Source: Mailhella sp. (lineage in GTDB: Bacteria > Desulfobacterota > Desulfovibrionia > Desulfovibrionales > Desulfovibrionaceae). From it: a DNA stretch of 27,112 bases. Made by a program: the position numbers and the translations under genes. Below, one piece after another: positions 7,517-15,297 of the stretch (the stretch's first letter is position 1; each line of letters opens with the position of its first letter). The DNA is taken from contig JAHHTE010000010.1 in NCBI GenBank assembly GCA_020024815.1, positions 1 through 27,112 on the forward strand, in the 5' to 3' direction. The notes beneath the pieces are model-generated. The model was not told the DNA's origin and did not search any database. It saw nothing but the letters and a program-made list of their open reading frames with translations.

Positions 7517-8616
7517 TAAAATATTCCTTTGTTTTGTGTGTTGACTTGTGGAATAACACAATTTCTACCATTATTTTTTGCACGATAAAGGTTTTCATCT
7601 GCAATTTTAATAAGATCTGTTGCAGTTTTTTCATTAGTATAATTTGCAATACCAATACTAATTGTAATCATACTATTATCGGGTCTTTTTAGATTTTTGC
7701 TTATATGAATACGAATACGTTCTGCAACTTCATAAGCTTGTATAAAATTTGTTTTAGGTAATAATAAAAGAAATTCTTCACCACCAAAACGAAAGACCAT
7801 ATCTTTTTCACGTACGGAATTTTTTAAAAGTGTAACCATATCTTGTAATAATTTATCACCAACTAAATGGCCAAACTTATCATTAACATTTTTAAAATGA
7901 TCAATATCGAGAAGAAGAATAGAAAAAGTTGACTTTGTTTTACGAGCTTCTCTAAAATTTAATTCAAAAAATTCTACTAAACTTGTTCTATTATATGCAC
8001 CAGTTAGCGGGTCTAAATTTGAAAGTCTAATAATATTTTCATTTGTACTTTCAAGCATAGCAACTTGTTCAGAAAGTTTATTTTCTGTTTGCACAAATTC
8101 TGTTACATCTTGGGTAACAGAAAATGTATACCGATTATTATTTTTGCACTGAAAGCCACATACCCAATAGTAAAAACGTCTATTAAGTGGGTCTGCTTCA
8201 TAGGAAAAAGGTTTTTGAATAGTGCAAAGGCTATCTAAAGCAATAGCATTATCTATTTGTAATCCTAAGCGTTCTTTATCTGAAAGAATATGAAAATCAT
8301 CAATAGTTTGATATGGTTCATTAGTGGAAAGATTGAATGTTTTTACATGTGCAGGGTTAATAAATAAAAATTCTCCTTTTGCATTTTTTAATGCACAAGG
8401 AAAAGGAAGAGCATTTAATATATTTTTATATAACTCATTATTAATTTTAGATTCTTGATATTTTGTATAATGATAAAGATTTTCTTCGCGGACTTTTTGA
8501 AATTGTTCTTTTTCATCTTCTGTAAGATCATTCCAAAGTTCTGGTTCAATATCAAAATTATGCATATTAATAAGCCAATTATAGACATTATTAGATATGC
8601 TGTTTTTTGTAGACAT
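7516..8616 (-). CDS. PAS-GGDEF diguanylate cyclase
   Basis: The 366-residue soluble protein has a PAS-like sensor region at about 62-180, a short coiled linker at about 178-200 and a C-terminal GGDEF domain. The active-site signature is GGEEF (278-282), which is catalytically competent in this family. The metal-binding aspartate lies in LLLDIDHFK (about 237). An RxxD product-inhibition site (REKD, 269-272) sits five residues before the signature, so feedback by c-di-GMP is expected. The start is the ATG at 8616 with GGAG seven bases upstream. A longer TTG-initiated frame (8628) lacks that support. The gene begins 15 bases after the HAD phosphatase gene and its stop overlaps the PAP2 start, so the three look co-transcribed. 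Confidence 0.92.
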   Translation of the reverse strand: MSTKNSISNNVYNWLINMHNFDIEPELWNDLTEDEKEQFQKVREENLYHYTKYQESKINNELYKNILNALPFPCALKNAKGEFLFINPAHVKTFNLSTNEPYQTIDDFHILSDKERLGLQIDNAIALDSLCTIQKPFSYEADPLNRRFYYWVCGFQCKNNNRYTFSVTQDVTEFVQTENKLSEQVAMLESTNENIIRLSNLDPLTGAYNRTSLVEFFELNFREARKTKSTFSILLLDIDHFKNVNDKFGHLVGDKLLQDMVTLLKNSVREKDMVFRFGGEEFLLLLPKTNFIQAYEVAERIRIHISKNLKRPDNSMITISIGIANYTNEKTATDLIKIADENLYRAKNNGRNCVIPQVNTQNKGIF

Positions 8617-8631
8617 TTTTTTCTCCAAAAA

Positions 8632-9234
8632 TTATTGTATATTGTTAATAAGAAAATCTGCAAAATTTATGAGTTGTTTTGCCCCATAGCAAAGAGTCTT
8701 TGTTTTTTCTTGTCCAAAGAGCGTAGATTGAATAGGGAAAAAATCAGTATCAAAAGAAAAAGACAAACTATCTGCTGTTTTTTGCCCTTTTCCTGTTTGC
8801 ACAAGACATGAATAGGCAAAATTTGCATTAATTCCAAAAAGAACATCTTCTTTTTTATCGCCAATCATGGCACATTGGCTGGGGTCAAGATTATATTTTT
8901 TTTGTAAATATTCCCACATACCAAGTTTAGGTTTACGGCATGAGCAATTATCTTCTGGAGTATGAGGACAATATGCCATATCAACAAAATTAACATGGTA
9001 CGGTGCTAATTGCTTTTCAAGTTCTTTATTACAAGCAAAAAGAGCTTCTTTTTCAAAATAGCCTCGTCCAATACCTGACTGATTTGTAACAAGAAAGAGT
9101 TGTATATTTTTTTGTTGTAAAGCTTGTAAGGCTGTTGCAACATGAGGAATAAGTTCTATTTCAGCAGGATTACTTAAATAGTGCTTATCAATAATAATTG
9201 TTCCATCACGGTCTACAAAAAGATATTTAATCAT
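8632..9234 (-). CDS. gmhB: HAD phosphatase, GmhB/HisB-N like
   Basis: The 200-residue HAD phosphatase has the DRDGT nucleophile motif (D8, acid/base D10), VTNQSG (motif II) and IGDKKEDV (motif IV). It also has the zinc-binding insertion CPHTPEDNCSCRKPKLGM, typical of D-glycero-D-manno-heptose-1,7-bisphosphate 7-phosphatase and of the histidinol-phosphatase domain of HisB. GmhB makes a precursor of the LPS core heptose. With no histidine genes nearby and envelope genes around it, GmhB is the better guess. A C-terminal tail of about 30 residues goes beyond the core fold. It is the first gene of the cluster with the cyclase and PAP2 genes. Its ribosome binding site is weak (AAAGAAAC), and no convincing -35/-10 pair is seen upstream. 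Confidence 0.8.
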   Translation of the reverse strand: MIKYLFVDRDGTIIIDKHYLSNPAEIELIPHVATALQALQQKNIQLFLVTNQSGIGRGYFEKEALFACNKELEKQLAPYHVNFVDMAYCPHTPEDNCSCRKPKLGMWEYLQKKYNLDPSQCAMIGDKKEDVLFGINANFAYSCLVQTGKGQKTADSLSFSFDTDFFPIQSTLFGQEKTKTLCYGAKQLINFADFLINNIQ

Positions 9235-9307
9235 AGTTGTTTCTTTTTATATAAAAGGAATATAGTTAGTTTTTATTTCTGTCTTTAATATAGAAATAGC
9301 GTATTTT

Positions 9308-9344
9308 ATTTAAAGGGAAAAATATTCTTATTTTCCCTTTAAAT
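9308..9344 (-). terminator. Terminator-like inverted repeat after uvrA
   Basis: A perfect 14-bp inverted repeat (ATTTAAAGGGAAAA with TTTTCCCTTTAAAT, 8-base loop) starts one base past the uvrA stop. The U-tract after the stem is poor on the minus strand, so it may be an incomplete terminator or an mRNA-end stabiliser. Confidence 0.6.
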
Positions 9345-9345
9345 A

Positions 9346-12288
9346 TTATAGTTGTTTTTTACGCATACGGCGTTCTTCTATAAGGAATTTTCCTGTGATA
9401 GAATGAGGGTCTGCCATAATTGCTTCAGGACTACCTTTTGCAATTATTGTTCCACCATTTTCACCTCCACCAGGACCAATATCTATTACATAATCAGAGG
9501 CAAGGATAACATCTGTATTATGTTCAATGACAACAACGGTTGCACCTTTTTCAACTAATTGGTGTAACACTGTAACTAATTTGCCAACTTCGTGCATGTG
9601 TAAGCCTGTTGTTGGTTCATCTAAAATATACAATGTTCCCGGTAAAGAGCGTTTACCAAGTTCACGGGAAATTTTAATGCGTTGTGCTTCACCACCAGAA
9701 AGTGTTGTTGCAGGTTGTCCTAAACGAATATAATCAAGTCCTACGCTTTCAAGCATAGCAAGACGGCGTTCAAGGGCTGGATAATTTTCAAAAAATTGTC
9801 TAGCTTCGCTTACTGTCATATCAAGGACTTCAGCAATATTTTTATCTTTATACCGTACTTCTAATGTTTCACGATTAAAACGTTGTCCTTTACAAACATC
9901 ACAAGTAACAAAAATGTCAGGTAAAAAGTGCATTTCTACACGAATTTGTCCATCACCTTTACACGTTTCACAACGTCCACCAGCAACGTTAAAACTAAAA
10001 CGTCCAGCTTTATACCCACGTCTTTTAGCATCTTGCGTCATAGAAAAAATATTTCTAATTTCATCAAAGATTTTTGTATATGTTGCGGGGTTAGAACGGG
10101 GAGTTCTGCCAATAGGGCTTTGGTCAATAGAAACAATACGTTCTATTTTGTCGGCATTAATAATTTCTTTTAGTGTGCCTGGTTGGTCAACTTTTATTCC
10201 ACAATGCATTGCCATGTGTTTATAAAGTGTATCAATAATAAGAGAACTTTTTCCAGAACCTGAAACACCTGTAACGCAGGTTAATAAGCCCAGTGGAATG
10301 TCGCAATCAATATTTTTAATATTATTGGTTGTAACACCTTTGAGTGTTAGAAATTCTTTTGCTTCTCGGCGTTCATCAGGTAAGGGAATTTTCATATCTC
10401 CACGTAAATATTTTGCAGTAAGAGATTGAGAATTTGCAAAAAGTTCTTTAATACTTCCAGCAAAAACAAGATCCCCACCTTGTGAACCAGAGCCAGGACC
10501 TAATTCTAAGATAGTATCAGCTTCACGGATAGTTGCTTCATCATGTTCTACCACAAGCACGGTATTACCACGCTCTTGCAAGCTACGCAAGGTTTTGATT
10601 AATCGTTCATTATCTCGAGGATGCAAACCAATGGAAGGTTCATCAAGTACGTATGTTACACCAACCAAACCAGAGCCAAGTTGAGAGGCTAGGCGTATGC
10701 GTTGGGATTCTCCCCCTGATAAGGTAATTATAGAACGAGCTAAGGAAAGATAGTCAAGACCTACATTGATCATAAAAGATAAACGATGTGTTAATTCTTT
10801 TAATAAAGGTTCTGCAATAATGGCGTGGCGACCTTCAAAGGAAAGTTTTTCAAGCCAAGCTAATGCGTTTGCAATGGATAAACTACAAAATTCGTAAATA
10901 TTATATTCTTCTTGTGGGGTAGTGCAATGGTATTTTCCAACTTTTACGCATAATGATTCAGGACGTAATCTTGCACCTTTGCATTGGGGGCAATCAACAG
11001 CATAACTATATTTTGATAAAATATCCCCCCATGCGTCGTTATGTTGCATAAATTTTTCTAGTAAATACATAACACCTGCCCAGTGTGTATTACTTATAGC
11101 AAGTTCTTGTGTATCACGGTTTAGGCTTGTTCCACCCATAAAATTACGGCGTAAGCTTCCAGTTCTATTGACTCCTCCAGCTTCACCATGAAAAAGATCT
11201 TTTTTAGCTTCTTCGCTAAAATCTTTTAAAGGAGTTTTTAATGTAAAGCCATGTCTTTTACCTAATTCTTCTAAGGGCTTTTCAATTTGCGACCACGTAT
11301 GCTTGCTAGAAAAAGGAGCTAATGCCCCTTGTTCTAAAGAAAGATTTTCATCTGGTGCAATAAGTTGTGGGTCAAAAGTAGCAACAGTGCCTATACCTGC
11401 ACATTGTGGACAAGCACCTTGTGGGCTATTAAATGAAAAAAGTTGTGGAGAAGGACTTGGCATACTTGTATGGCATTTGGGGCAAACACTATCAGTAGAA
11501 TGAATAATATCTTCTTGTCCCTCAACAGCAACAATTATTCGTCCCTCACCATATTTTAAAGCAAGCTCAACAGAATCAGCAAGACGCGTACGCATATCTT
11601 CTTTGATGATAAGTCTATCAACAACTAAATCAATAGTATGTTTTTTATTTTTATCTAAATTAGGTACATCGTCTAATGTATAAATTTGTTTTTCTTCGCC
11701 AAGAGTTGCAACACGAACACGCACAAAACCTTCTGCTTTTAATTTTTTAAAACGGTCTTGGTGTGTTCCTTTTTGTAATTCAACTAAGGGAGCTAAAAGG
11801 TGTATACGCGAACCTTGTGGTAAGTCCATAATATCAGCAATAATTTCATCACTTGCCCTAGCTTCAATAGGAGTTCCACATTTTACACAATACATATTGC
11901 CAAGACGAGCAAAAAAGACACGCAAAAAATCGTATATTTCTGTAATAGTTCCTACTGTGGAACGTGGATTTCTTCCTGTTGTTTGCTGTTCTAAGGAAAT
12001 AGCAGGAGAAAGACCTTCTATTTTATCCACAAGGGGTTTATCCATTTTAGGTAAAAATTGACGAGCATAGGCTGATAATGATTCCACATAGCGTCTTTGA
12101 CCTTCAGCATAAACTATATCAAAAGCAAGTGTTGATTTTCCAGATCCAGAAGGTCCACAAACAACTACAAGCTCATTTCTTGGAATACGTACACTAATAT
12201 TTTTTAAATTATGTTGTTTTGCCCCTAAAACTACAATAGCACCGTGTTTTTCTTCACTAAGCTTAGGTGGCATATTTTGATTTGACAT
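9346..12288 (-). CDS. uvrA: Excinuclease ABC subunit A
   Basis: UvrA is the damage-sensing ATPase of nucleotide excision repair. It loads UvrB onto lesions. The 980-residue protein has the duplicated ABC layout: Walker A GPSGSGKS (45-52), a zinc finger starting CVKCG near 133, and first ABC signature LSGGESQRIRLAS near 525 followed by LDEPSIGLH. The second half has Walker A GVSGSGKS (674-681), zinc finger CETCKGDGQ to CDVCKG from about 771, signature LSGGEAQRIKIS near 863 and LDEPTTGLH. It is slightly longer than the common 940 residues because of a few extra residues at each end. AAGGA seven bases before ATG supports the start. uvrB and uvrC are not in the window. Confidence 0.98.
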   Translation of the reverse strand: MSNQNMPPKLSEEKHGAIVVLGAKQHNLKNISVRIPRNELVVVCGPSGSGKSTLAFDIVYAEGQRRYVESLSAYARQFLPKMDKPLVDKIEGLSPAISLEQQTTGRNPRSTVGTITEIYDFLRVFFARLGNMYCVKCGTPIEARASDEIIADIMDLPQGSRIHLLAPLVELQKGTHQDRFKKLKAEGFVRVRVATLGEEKQIYTLDDVPNLDKNKKHTIDLVVDRLIIKEDMRTRLADSVELALKYGEGRIIVAVEGQEDIIHSTDSVCPKCHTSMPSPSPQLFSFNSPQGACPQCAGIGTVATFDPQLIAPDENLSLEQGALAPFSSKHTWSQIEKPLEELGKRHGFTLKTPLKDFSEEAKKDLFHGEAGGVNRTGSLRRNFMGGTSLNRDTQELAISNTHWAGVMYLLEKFMQHNDAWGDILSKYSYAVDCPQCKGARLRPESLCVKVGKYHCTTPQEEYNIYEFCSLSIANALAWLEKLSFEGRHAIIAEPLLKELTHRLSFMINVGLDYLSLARSIITLSGGESQRIRLASQLGSGLVGVTYVLDEPSIGLHPRDNERLIKTLRSLQERGNTVLVVEHDEATIREADTILELGPGSGSQGGDLVFAGSIKELFANSQSLTAKYLRGDMKIPLPDERREAKEFLTLKGVTTNNIKNIDCDIPLGLLTCVTGVSGSGKSSLIIDTLYKHMAMHCGIKVDQPGTLKEIINADKIERIVSIDQSPIGRTPRSNPATYTKIFDEIRNIFSMTQDAKRRGYKAGRFSFNVAGGRCETCKGDGQIRVEMHFLPDIFVTCDVCKGQRFNRETLEVRYKDKNIAEVLDMTVSEARQFFENYPALERRLAMLESVGLDYIRLGQPATTLSGGEAQRIKISRELGKRSLPGTLYILDEPTTGLHMHEVGKLVTVLHQLVEKGATVVVIEHNTDVILASDYVIDIGPGGGENGGTIIAKGSPEAIMADPHSITGKFLIEERRMRKKQL

Positions 12289-12316
12289 GATTTTTCCTTA
12301 TAAAAAAGATAGGTTG

Positions 12317-12345
12317 TTAATAGCTATTTTTTTTAGGAAAGACAA
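12317..12345 (-). promoter_or_regulatory. Sigma-70 promoter of uvrA
   Basis: On the minus strand TTGTCT (12340-12345), 17 bases, TATTAA (12317-12322) sits about 30 bases before the uvrA start. I see no obvious LexA-type palindrome. Confidence 0.6.
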
Positions 12346-12370
12346 GTGTTAGCTTGGTTATAAAAGAGAA

Positions 12371-12400
12371 AAGAAAAACCCCCTTATTTGCATAAGGGGG
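12371..12400 (-). terminator. Rho-independent terminator of the candidate small RNA
   Basis: On the minus strand the perfect 9-bp stem CCCCCTTAT with ATAAGGGGG encloses a GCAA loop and is followed by TTTTTCTT. It is not next to the end of any protein gene: the closest gene end upstream on this strand (12957) has its own terminator near 12850. Confidence 0.9.
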
Positions 12401-12524
12401 ACAAAAAAGAGGCAGTTTACTTTAAGGAGAGTTTATGTAAATGGTTTTTTAAGGGTAACCAGTTATTCCCTTGCTATGAAAGCGTATATAAAATCGTAAC
12501 AAATTATTGCTTTGTTACGGTATG
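12372..12524 (-). ncRNA. Candidate sigma-54-dependent small RNA, about 150 nt
   Basis: The RNA is predicted from its ends: a sigma-54 promoter whose -12 GC lies 12 bases before 12524, and a strong terminator at 12371-12400. Its start is followed almost at once by a perfect 9-bp hairpin (CGTAACAAA / TTTGTTACG, 12495-12519). A second hairpin (AAGGG...CCCTT with inner TAA/TTA, 12451-12472) comes next, then an unpaired CU-rich segment containing ACTCTCCTTA (12423-12432, minus strand), which is complementary to Shine-Dalgarno sequences. It has no plausible reading frame: the only ATG is inside the terminator stem. A regulatory RNA acting by antisense to ribosome binding sites is an inference. I do not recognise a known RNA family. 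Confidence 0.65.
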
Positions 12525-12534
12525 CTAACTATAT

Positions 12535-12551
12535 AGCAAAGAGCGTGCCAA
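12535..12551 (-). promoter_or_regulatory. Sigma-54 (-24/-12) promoter
   Basis: The minus strand reads TTGGCACGCTCTTTGCT, which matches the RpoN consensus TTGGCACG-N4-TTGCW at every fixed position. GG is at -24 and GC at -12 with N10 between them. It points towards the terminator at 12400, not towards a protein start. Sigma-54 promoters need an enhancer-binding ATPase, and candidate sites lie upstream. Confidence 0.85.
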
Positions 12552-12555
12552 AAAT

Positions 12556-12831
12556 GGCTATGTAAAATAATTTATGTGATTTTATATAGTTACGGAAAGA
12601 TAGTATAATAAATTTTTTAAAAGAGAAAAAAGAAAAGTGTAACCCTTTTACACACTGAAATTTTTAGTTTGTATACTTTTTACACAGTAAATATTTTATA
12701 ACTATGTGATAAATTTCATTTTATTAAAATAAAGAGAGTATTAGTATATTCATTAACATTTTTTTTATTGTAACTTAATTTTATATGTTATTTAAATGAG
12801 TAAAGTGCGTTATATACTGTTTTAAGAAGAT
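12556..12831. other. AT-rich intergenic region upstream of the small RNA
   Basis: Apart from the paired sites above, this stretch has no gene. A CRP/FNR-like half-palindrome TGTGA-N6-TCATT at 12705-12720 is the only other pattern I see. Confidence 0.5.
12637..12686. promoter_or_regulatory. Two phased candidate activator sites upstream of the sigma-54 promoter
   Basis: GTGTAA-N5-TTACAC (12637-12653) is an inverted repeat. A diverged copy ending in the same TTTTTACACA follows (about 12669-12686), with 14 of 18 positions shared. The TTACACA boxes (12648-12654 and 12680-12686) are 32 bases apart, about three helical turns. They are centred roughly 120 and 153 bases upstream of the predicted transcript start, the usual range for enhancer-binding protein sites. 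Confidence 0.5.
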
Positions 12832-12867
12832 AAAAGAAAAATCTCTTTTGCACGCAAAAGAGATTTT
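12832..12867 (-). terminator. Terminator of the symporter gene
   Basis: A perfect 13-bp stem, AAAATCTCTTTTG with CAAAAGAGATTTT, has a CACG loop and is followed on the minus strand by TTTTTCTTTT-type sequence. It is part of a longer intergenic repeat unit (see 12838-12930). Confidence 0.85.
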
Positions 12868-12930
12868 GGATTAAAAAGTTTTGGGGGGAGAGTTTGAGAG
12901 GGGAACTTTTTCAAAAGTTACCCTCTCAAA
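12838..12930. repeat. Intergenic hairpin repeat, intact copy
   Basis: The unit has a first stem (12838-12867), a linker GGATTAAAAAGTTTTGGGGG, and a second, 18-bp stem with one mismatch. In the second stem TTTGAGAGGGGAACTTTT (12893-12910) pairs across a 2-base loop with 12913-12930. A diverged copy lies at the end of the window (26982-27050), and the hairpin at 23133-23168 has the same TTTGgg...CTTTT/AAAAG...CCCAAA pattern. It resembles a dispersed intergenic repeat. Confidence 0.6.
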
Positions 12931-12956
12931 GCATAAAATTCTTATTTAGTAACTCT

Positions 12957-14333
12957 CTATTTCATATATTGATCATGGTATTCATCAAGAGCTTTACTTA
13001 CAACTTTACCAAGAGCAAAAAGAGCAATAATGTTTGGTAATACCATAATGCCGTTAAACATATCCGCTAAGTTCCAAACAAGGTTAACCTTTAAGCAAGA
13101 ACCTAAGAGTAAGAATAAAATAACAGTTAAGCGATAAAGACGAACAGCTTTTATTCCAAAAAGATATTTAATATTTTGTTCTCCAAAGAAACTCCAGCCT
13201 AGAATTGTTGAACCAGCAAAGAAGAATAAGCAAATAGCAACAAAAATGCCACCAAATGAACCAAAAGCAAGAGAAAATGCTTTTTGAGTAAGAGCAATAC
13301 CTTCTGGAATAGCATTAGGGTCAGTACCAAAAGCACCTGTCATAATGATAACTAATGCAGTCATATTAAGAACAATGAAAGTATCAAAGAAAACACCTAA
13401 AATAGCAACAAAGCCTTGTTGTGCTGGGTGTTTTACTCTTGCAATAGCGTGAGCATGAGGGGTAGAACCCATACCTGCTTCGTTAGAGAAAAGACCACGA
13501 GCAACACCATAACGCATTGCTTCTTTAATGGTAGCACCAAAAACACCCCCAGCAACAGCACTAGGATCAAAAGCTCCTACAAAAATCATTTTCATAGCAG
13601 GGATAAATTGGTCAATGTTCATAAAGATAACAATTAAAGAACCAATAACATATAATAATGCCATAAAAGGCACCATTTTTTCAGTGGTATATGCTAAACG
13701 GGTAACACCACCAATAAAAATAAAGAAAGCAAAAGCAGCAACAACAATACCAATAAAAATTGGTGGAATATTAAATGCAGTATAAAAAGAATCAGCAATA
13801 GAGTTTGCTTGTACCATATTTCCGATAAAGCCAAGTGCAAGGATAATGGTTACAGAAAAGAATGCTGCAAGTTTTTTACTACCAAGACCTTGAGAAATAT
13901 AATATGCTGGTCCACCAACAACTTGACCAATTTCGTCTTTTGTTTTGTAAATTTGTGCAAGTACAGCTTCAGCAAAAATAGTAGCCATACCAAAGAAAGC
14001 AGCAATCCACATCCAGAAAATTGCTCCAGGTCCACCACAAGCAATAGCAGTAGCAGCACCAGCAAGGTTACCTGTCCCAACTTGTGCAGCAATAGCAGTT
14101 GCTAATGACTGGAAAGAGCTCATCCCCTCTTTCCCGGCTTTTTCCCCTTTAAGTGATGCGTTGGCAAACCCGTATTTAAGAGCTCGCCCAAAGCGTCTAA
14201 CTTGGACAAAGTTAAGTTTAAAGGTAAAATAAATGCCTGCACCGACAAGAATAGGAATTAAGCAATATGTTCCCCATAGAACACTGTTAATGCTTAAAAC
14301 AATCTGATTTAATTGATCCATCAGTTGATCCAT
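12957..14333 (-). CDS. Sodium:alanine (glycine) symporter, AGCS family
   Basis: The 458-residue inner-membrane transporter has about ten to eleven hydrophobic helices and typical AGCS-family stretches. These include QVGTGNLAGAATAI near the first third, GGPAYYIS, and the conserved FSNEAGMGSTPHAHA. The family takes up alanine or glycine with sodium. The frame stays open upstream to 14510, but that extension overlaps the carboxypeptidase gene and is not transporter-like. ATG at 14333 has GAGAGG six bases upstream and begins MDQLMDQLNQ, the usual start region. It follows rpoN and the carboxypeptidase on the same strand, with a 121-base gap that contains inverted repeats. A strong terminator and repeat hairpin lie downstream. 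Confidence 0.93.
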   Translation of the reverse strand: MDQLMDQLNQIVLSINSVLWGTYCLIPILVGAGIYFTFKLNFVQVRRFGRALKYGFANASLKGEKAGKEGMSSFQSLATAIAAQVGTGNLAGAATAIACGGPGAIFWMWIAAFFGMATIFAEAVLAQIYKTKDEIGQVVGGPAYYISQGLGSKKLAAFFSVTIILALGFIGNMVQANSIADSFYTAFNIPPIFIGIVVAAFAFFIFIGGVTRLAYTTEKMVPFMALLYVIGSLIVIFMNIDQFIPAMKMIFVGAFDPSAVAGGVFGATIKEAMRYGVARGLFSNEAGMGSTPHAHAIARVKHPAQQGFVAILGVFFDTFIVLNMTALVIIMTGAFGTDPNAIPEGIALTQKAFSLAFGSFGGIFVAICLFFFAGSTILGWSFFGEQNIKYLFGIKAVRLYRLTVILFLLLGSCLKVNLVWNLADMFNGIMVLPNIIALFALGKVVSKALDEYHDQYMK

Positions 14334-14361
14334 GTTAAACCTCTCACAGATTTTGGATGTT

Positions 14362-14428
14362 AAAAGGGTTACACTTTTTGCAGAACACAAAAAGCAAAGG
14401 ATGAGACTTTTTTTTACAAAATTGTAAA
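14362..14428 (-). promoter_or_regulatory. Possible regulatory sites in the symporter leader
   Basis: The minus-strand sequence AAAAGTGTAACCCTTTT (14362-14378) recurs exactly, on the opposite strand, at 12633-12649 inside the first activator-like site of the small RNA region. Farther upstream an inverted repeat TTTACAA-AA-TTGTAAA spans 14413-14428. No convincing -35/-10 pair is seen. TTGCTT-N18-TGTAAC, ending in the shared motif, is the best guess. Confidence 0.4.
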
Positions 14429-14454
14429 GATTGAATGATAGCGTAAAGTGAAAT

Positions 14455-15294
14455 TTAAAGCAAGCTCTTAACAGTACGATTTTTATTTTTTTGTAGTTTA
14501 TATCCTGCATCCATAAGTCTGTTTAGTTCTTTTGCTCTAATTTGTGCAGTGCCAGCTCCAAGAATAATAGCAATAAGTCGTGTTTTTCCTCTACGTCCTG
14601 TACTTACAATATTGTAACCTGATGCAATAGTCCAACCTGTTTTTAATCCATCAGCACCTTTATATTTGCCAAGTTGTGGGTTGTTATTTGTAAGTTTGTG
14701 TCTGCGATAATAATATGTTTTTGTGCTATGGTAACGTAAACTTTCAGGGTAACGCATGATATAGTTTCTACTAAGAGCAAGCATATCATTTGCAGTTGTA
14801 AATTGTCCGTTAGCAGGTAAACCATTTGTGGTTTTAAACGTTGTATTTCGCATTTCAAGTTTACGAGCTTTTTGGTTCATACGCATAATAAAATTTTTTT
14901 CAGAACCAGCTAAATGTTCGGCAATGGCTACGCATGCATCATTACCACTAGCCACAGCCATTCCATATAAAAGTTGCTCAACTGTTACTACATCACCTGC
15001 TTTTAAATGCATGGAAGATCCACCCGTTCTTGCGGCATGTCTACTTACTTTTACTTTAGTTTTTAGGGAAATTTTTTTGGCTTTAATGGCATCAAAAACT
15101 AAATACATAGTCATTATTTTAGTAAGAGAAGCAGGAGGGATTTTTTTATTATCATTTTGTCTATATAAAACTTTTATTCTATCTAAATCCATTAAAATAG
15201 CACCTCGAACTTTTAGAGGTGCTGCATGGGAAATTGGACTTGAAAATCCTAAAAAAACTAAACATAAAAACAAAGATAAAAAGCGTGTAAACAT
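14455..15294 (-). CDS. D-alanyl-D-alanine carboxypeptidase, short DacA/PBP type
   Basis: This serine peptidase S11-family protein of 279 residues trims the terminal D-Ala from peptidoglycan stem peptides. It starts with a signal peptide (hydrophobic 5-20, likely cleavage after SHA at 23-24). All three penicillin-binding motifs are present: SxxK as S56-L-T-K59 in PASLTK, SxN as S116-G-N118 and KTG at 218-220. It ends soon after the catalytic domain, so the C-terminal beta-domain and amphipathic anchor of E. coli PBP5 are missing. It should therefore be a soluble periplasmic enzyme, closer in layout to PBP7. It starts three bases after the rpoN stop codon with no clear ribosome binding site, which suggests translational coupling to rpoN. 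Confidence 0.92.
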   Translation of the reverse strand: MFTRFLSLFLCLVFLGFSSPISHAAPLKVRGAILMDLDRIKVLYRQNDNKKIPPASLTKIMTMYLVFDAIKAKKISLKTKVKVSRHAARTGGSSMHLKAGDVVTVEQLLYGMAVASGNDACVAIAEHLAGSEKNFIMRMNQKARKLEMRNTTFKTTNGLPANGQFTTANDMLALSRNYIMRYPESLRYHSTKTYYYRRHKLTNNNPQLGKYKGADGLKTGWTIASGYNIVSTGRRGKTRLIAIILGAGTAQIRAKELNRLMDAGYKLQKNKNRTVKSLL

Positions 15295-15297
15295 AAT

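Noticed and set aside
7517..7561. Longer N-terminus for the PAP2 protein
   Set aside because: It lies inside the diguanylate cyclase gene, lacks a ribosome binding site and adds a hydrophilic stretch not typical of the family.
9527..11503. Several plus-strand open frames within uvrA
   Set aside because: They are antisense shadows of strongly conserved uvrA coding sequence and have no ribosome binding sites or recognisable domains.
12289..12370. LexA/SOS box upstream of uvrA
   Set aside because: No palindrome near the promoter stands out, and LexA motifs differ between lineages, so no call is justified.
12423..12436. AAGGAGAG followed by ATG on the plus strand, like a gene start
   Set aside because: The ATG is followed at once by TAA. 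The sequence is better explained as the complement of the CU-rich segment of the minus-strand small RNA.
14334..14510. Longer N-terminus for the symporter
   Set aside because: It overlaps the carboxypeptidase gene, and the internal ATG at 14333 has a good ribosome binding site and the family-typical start.
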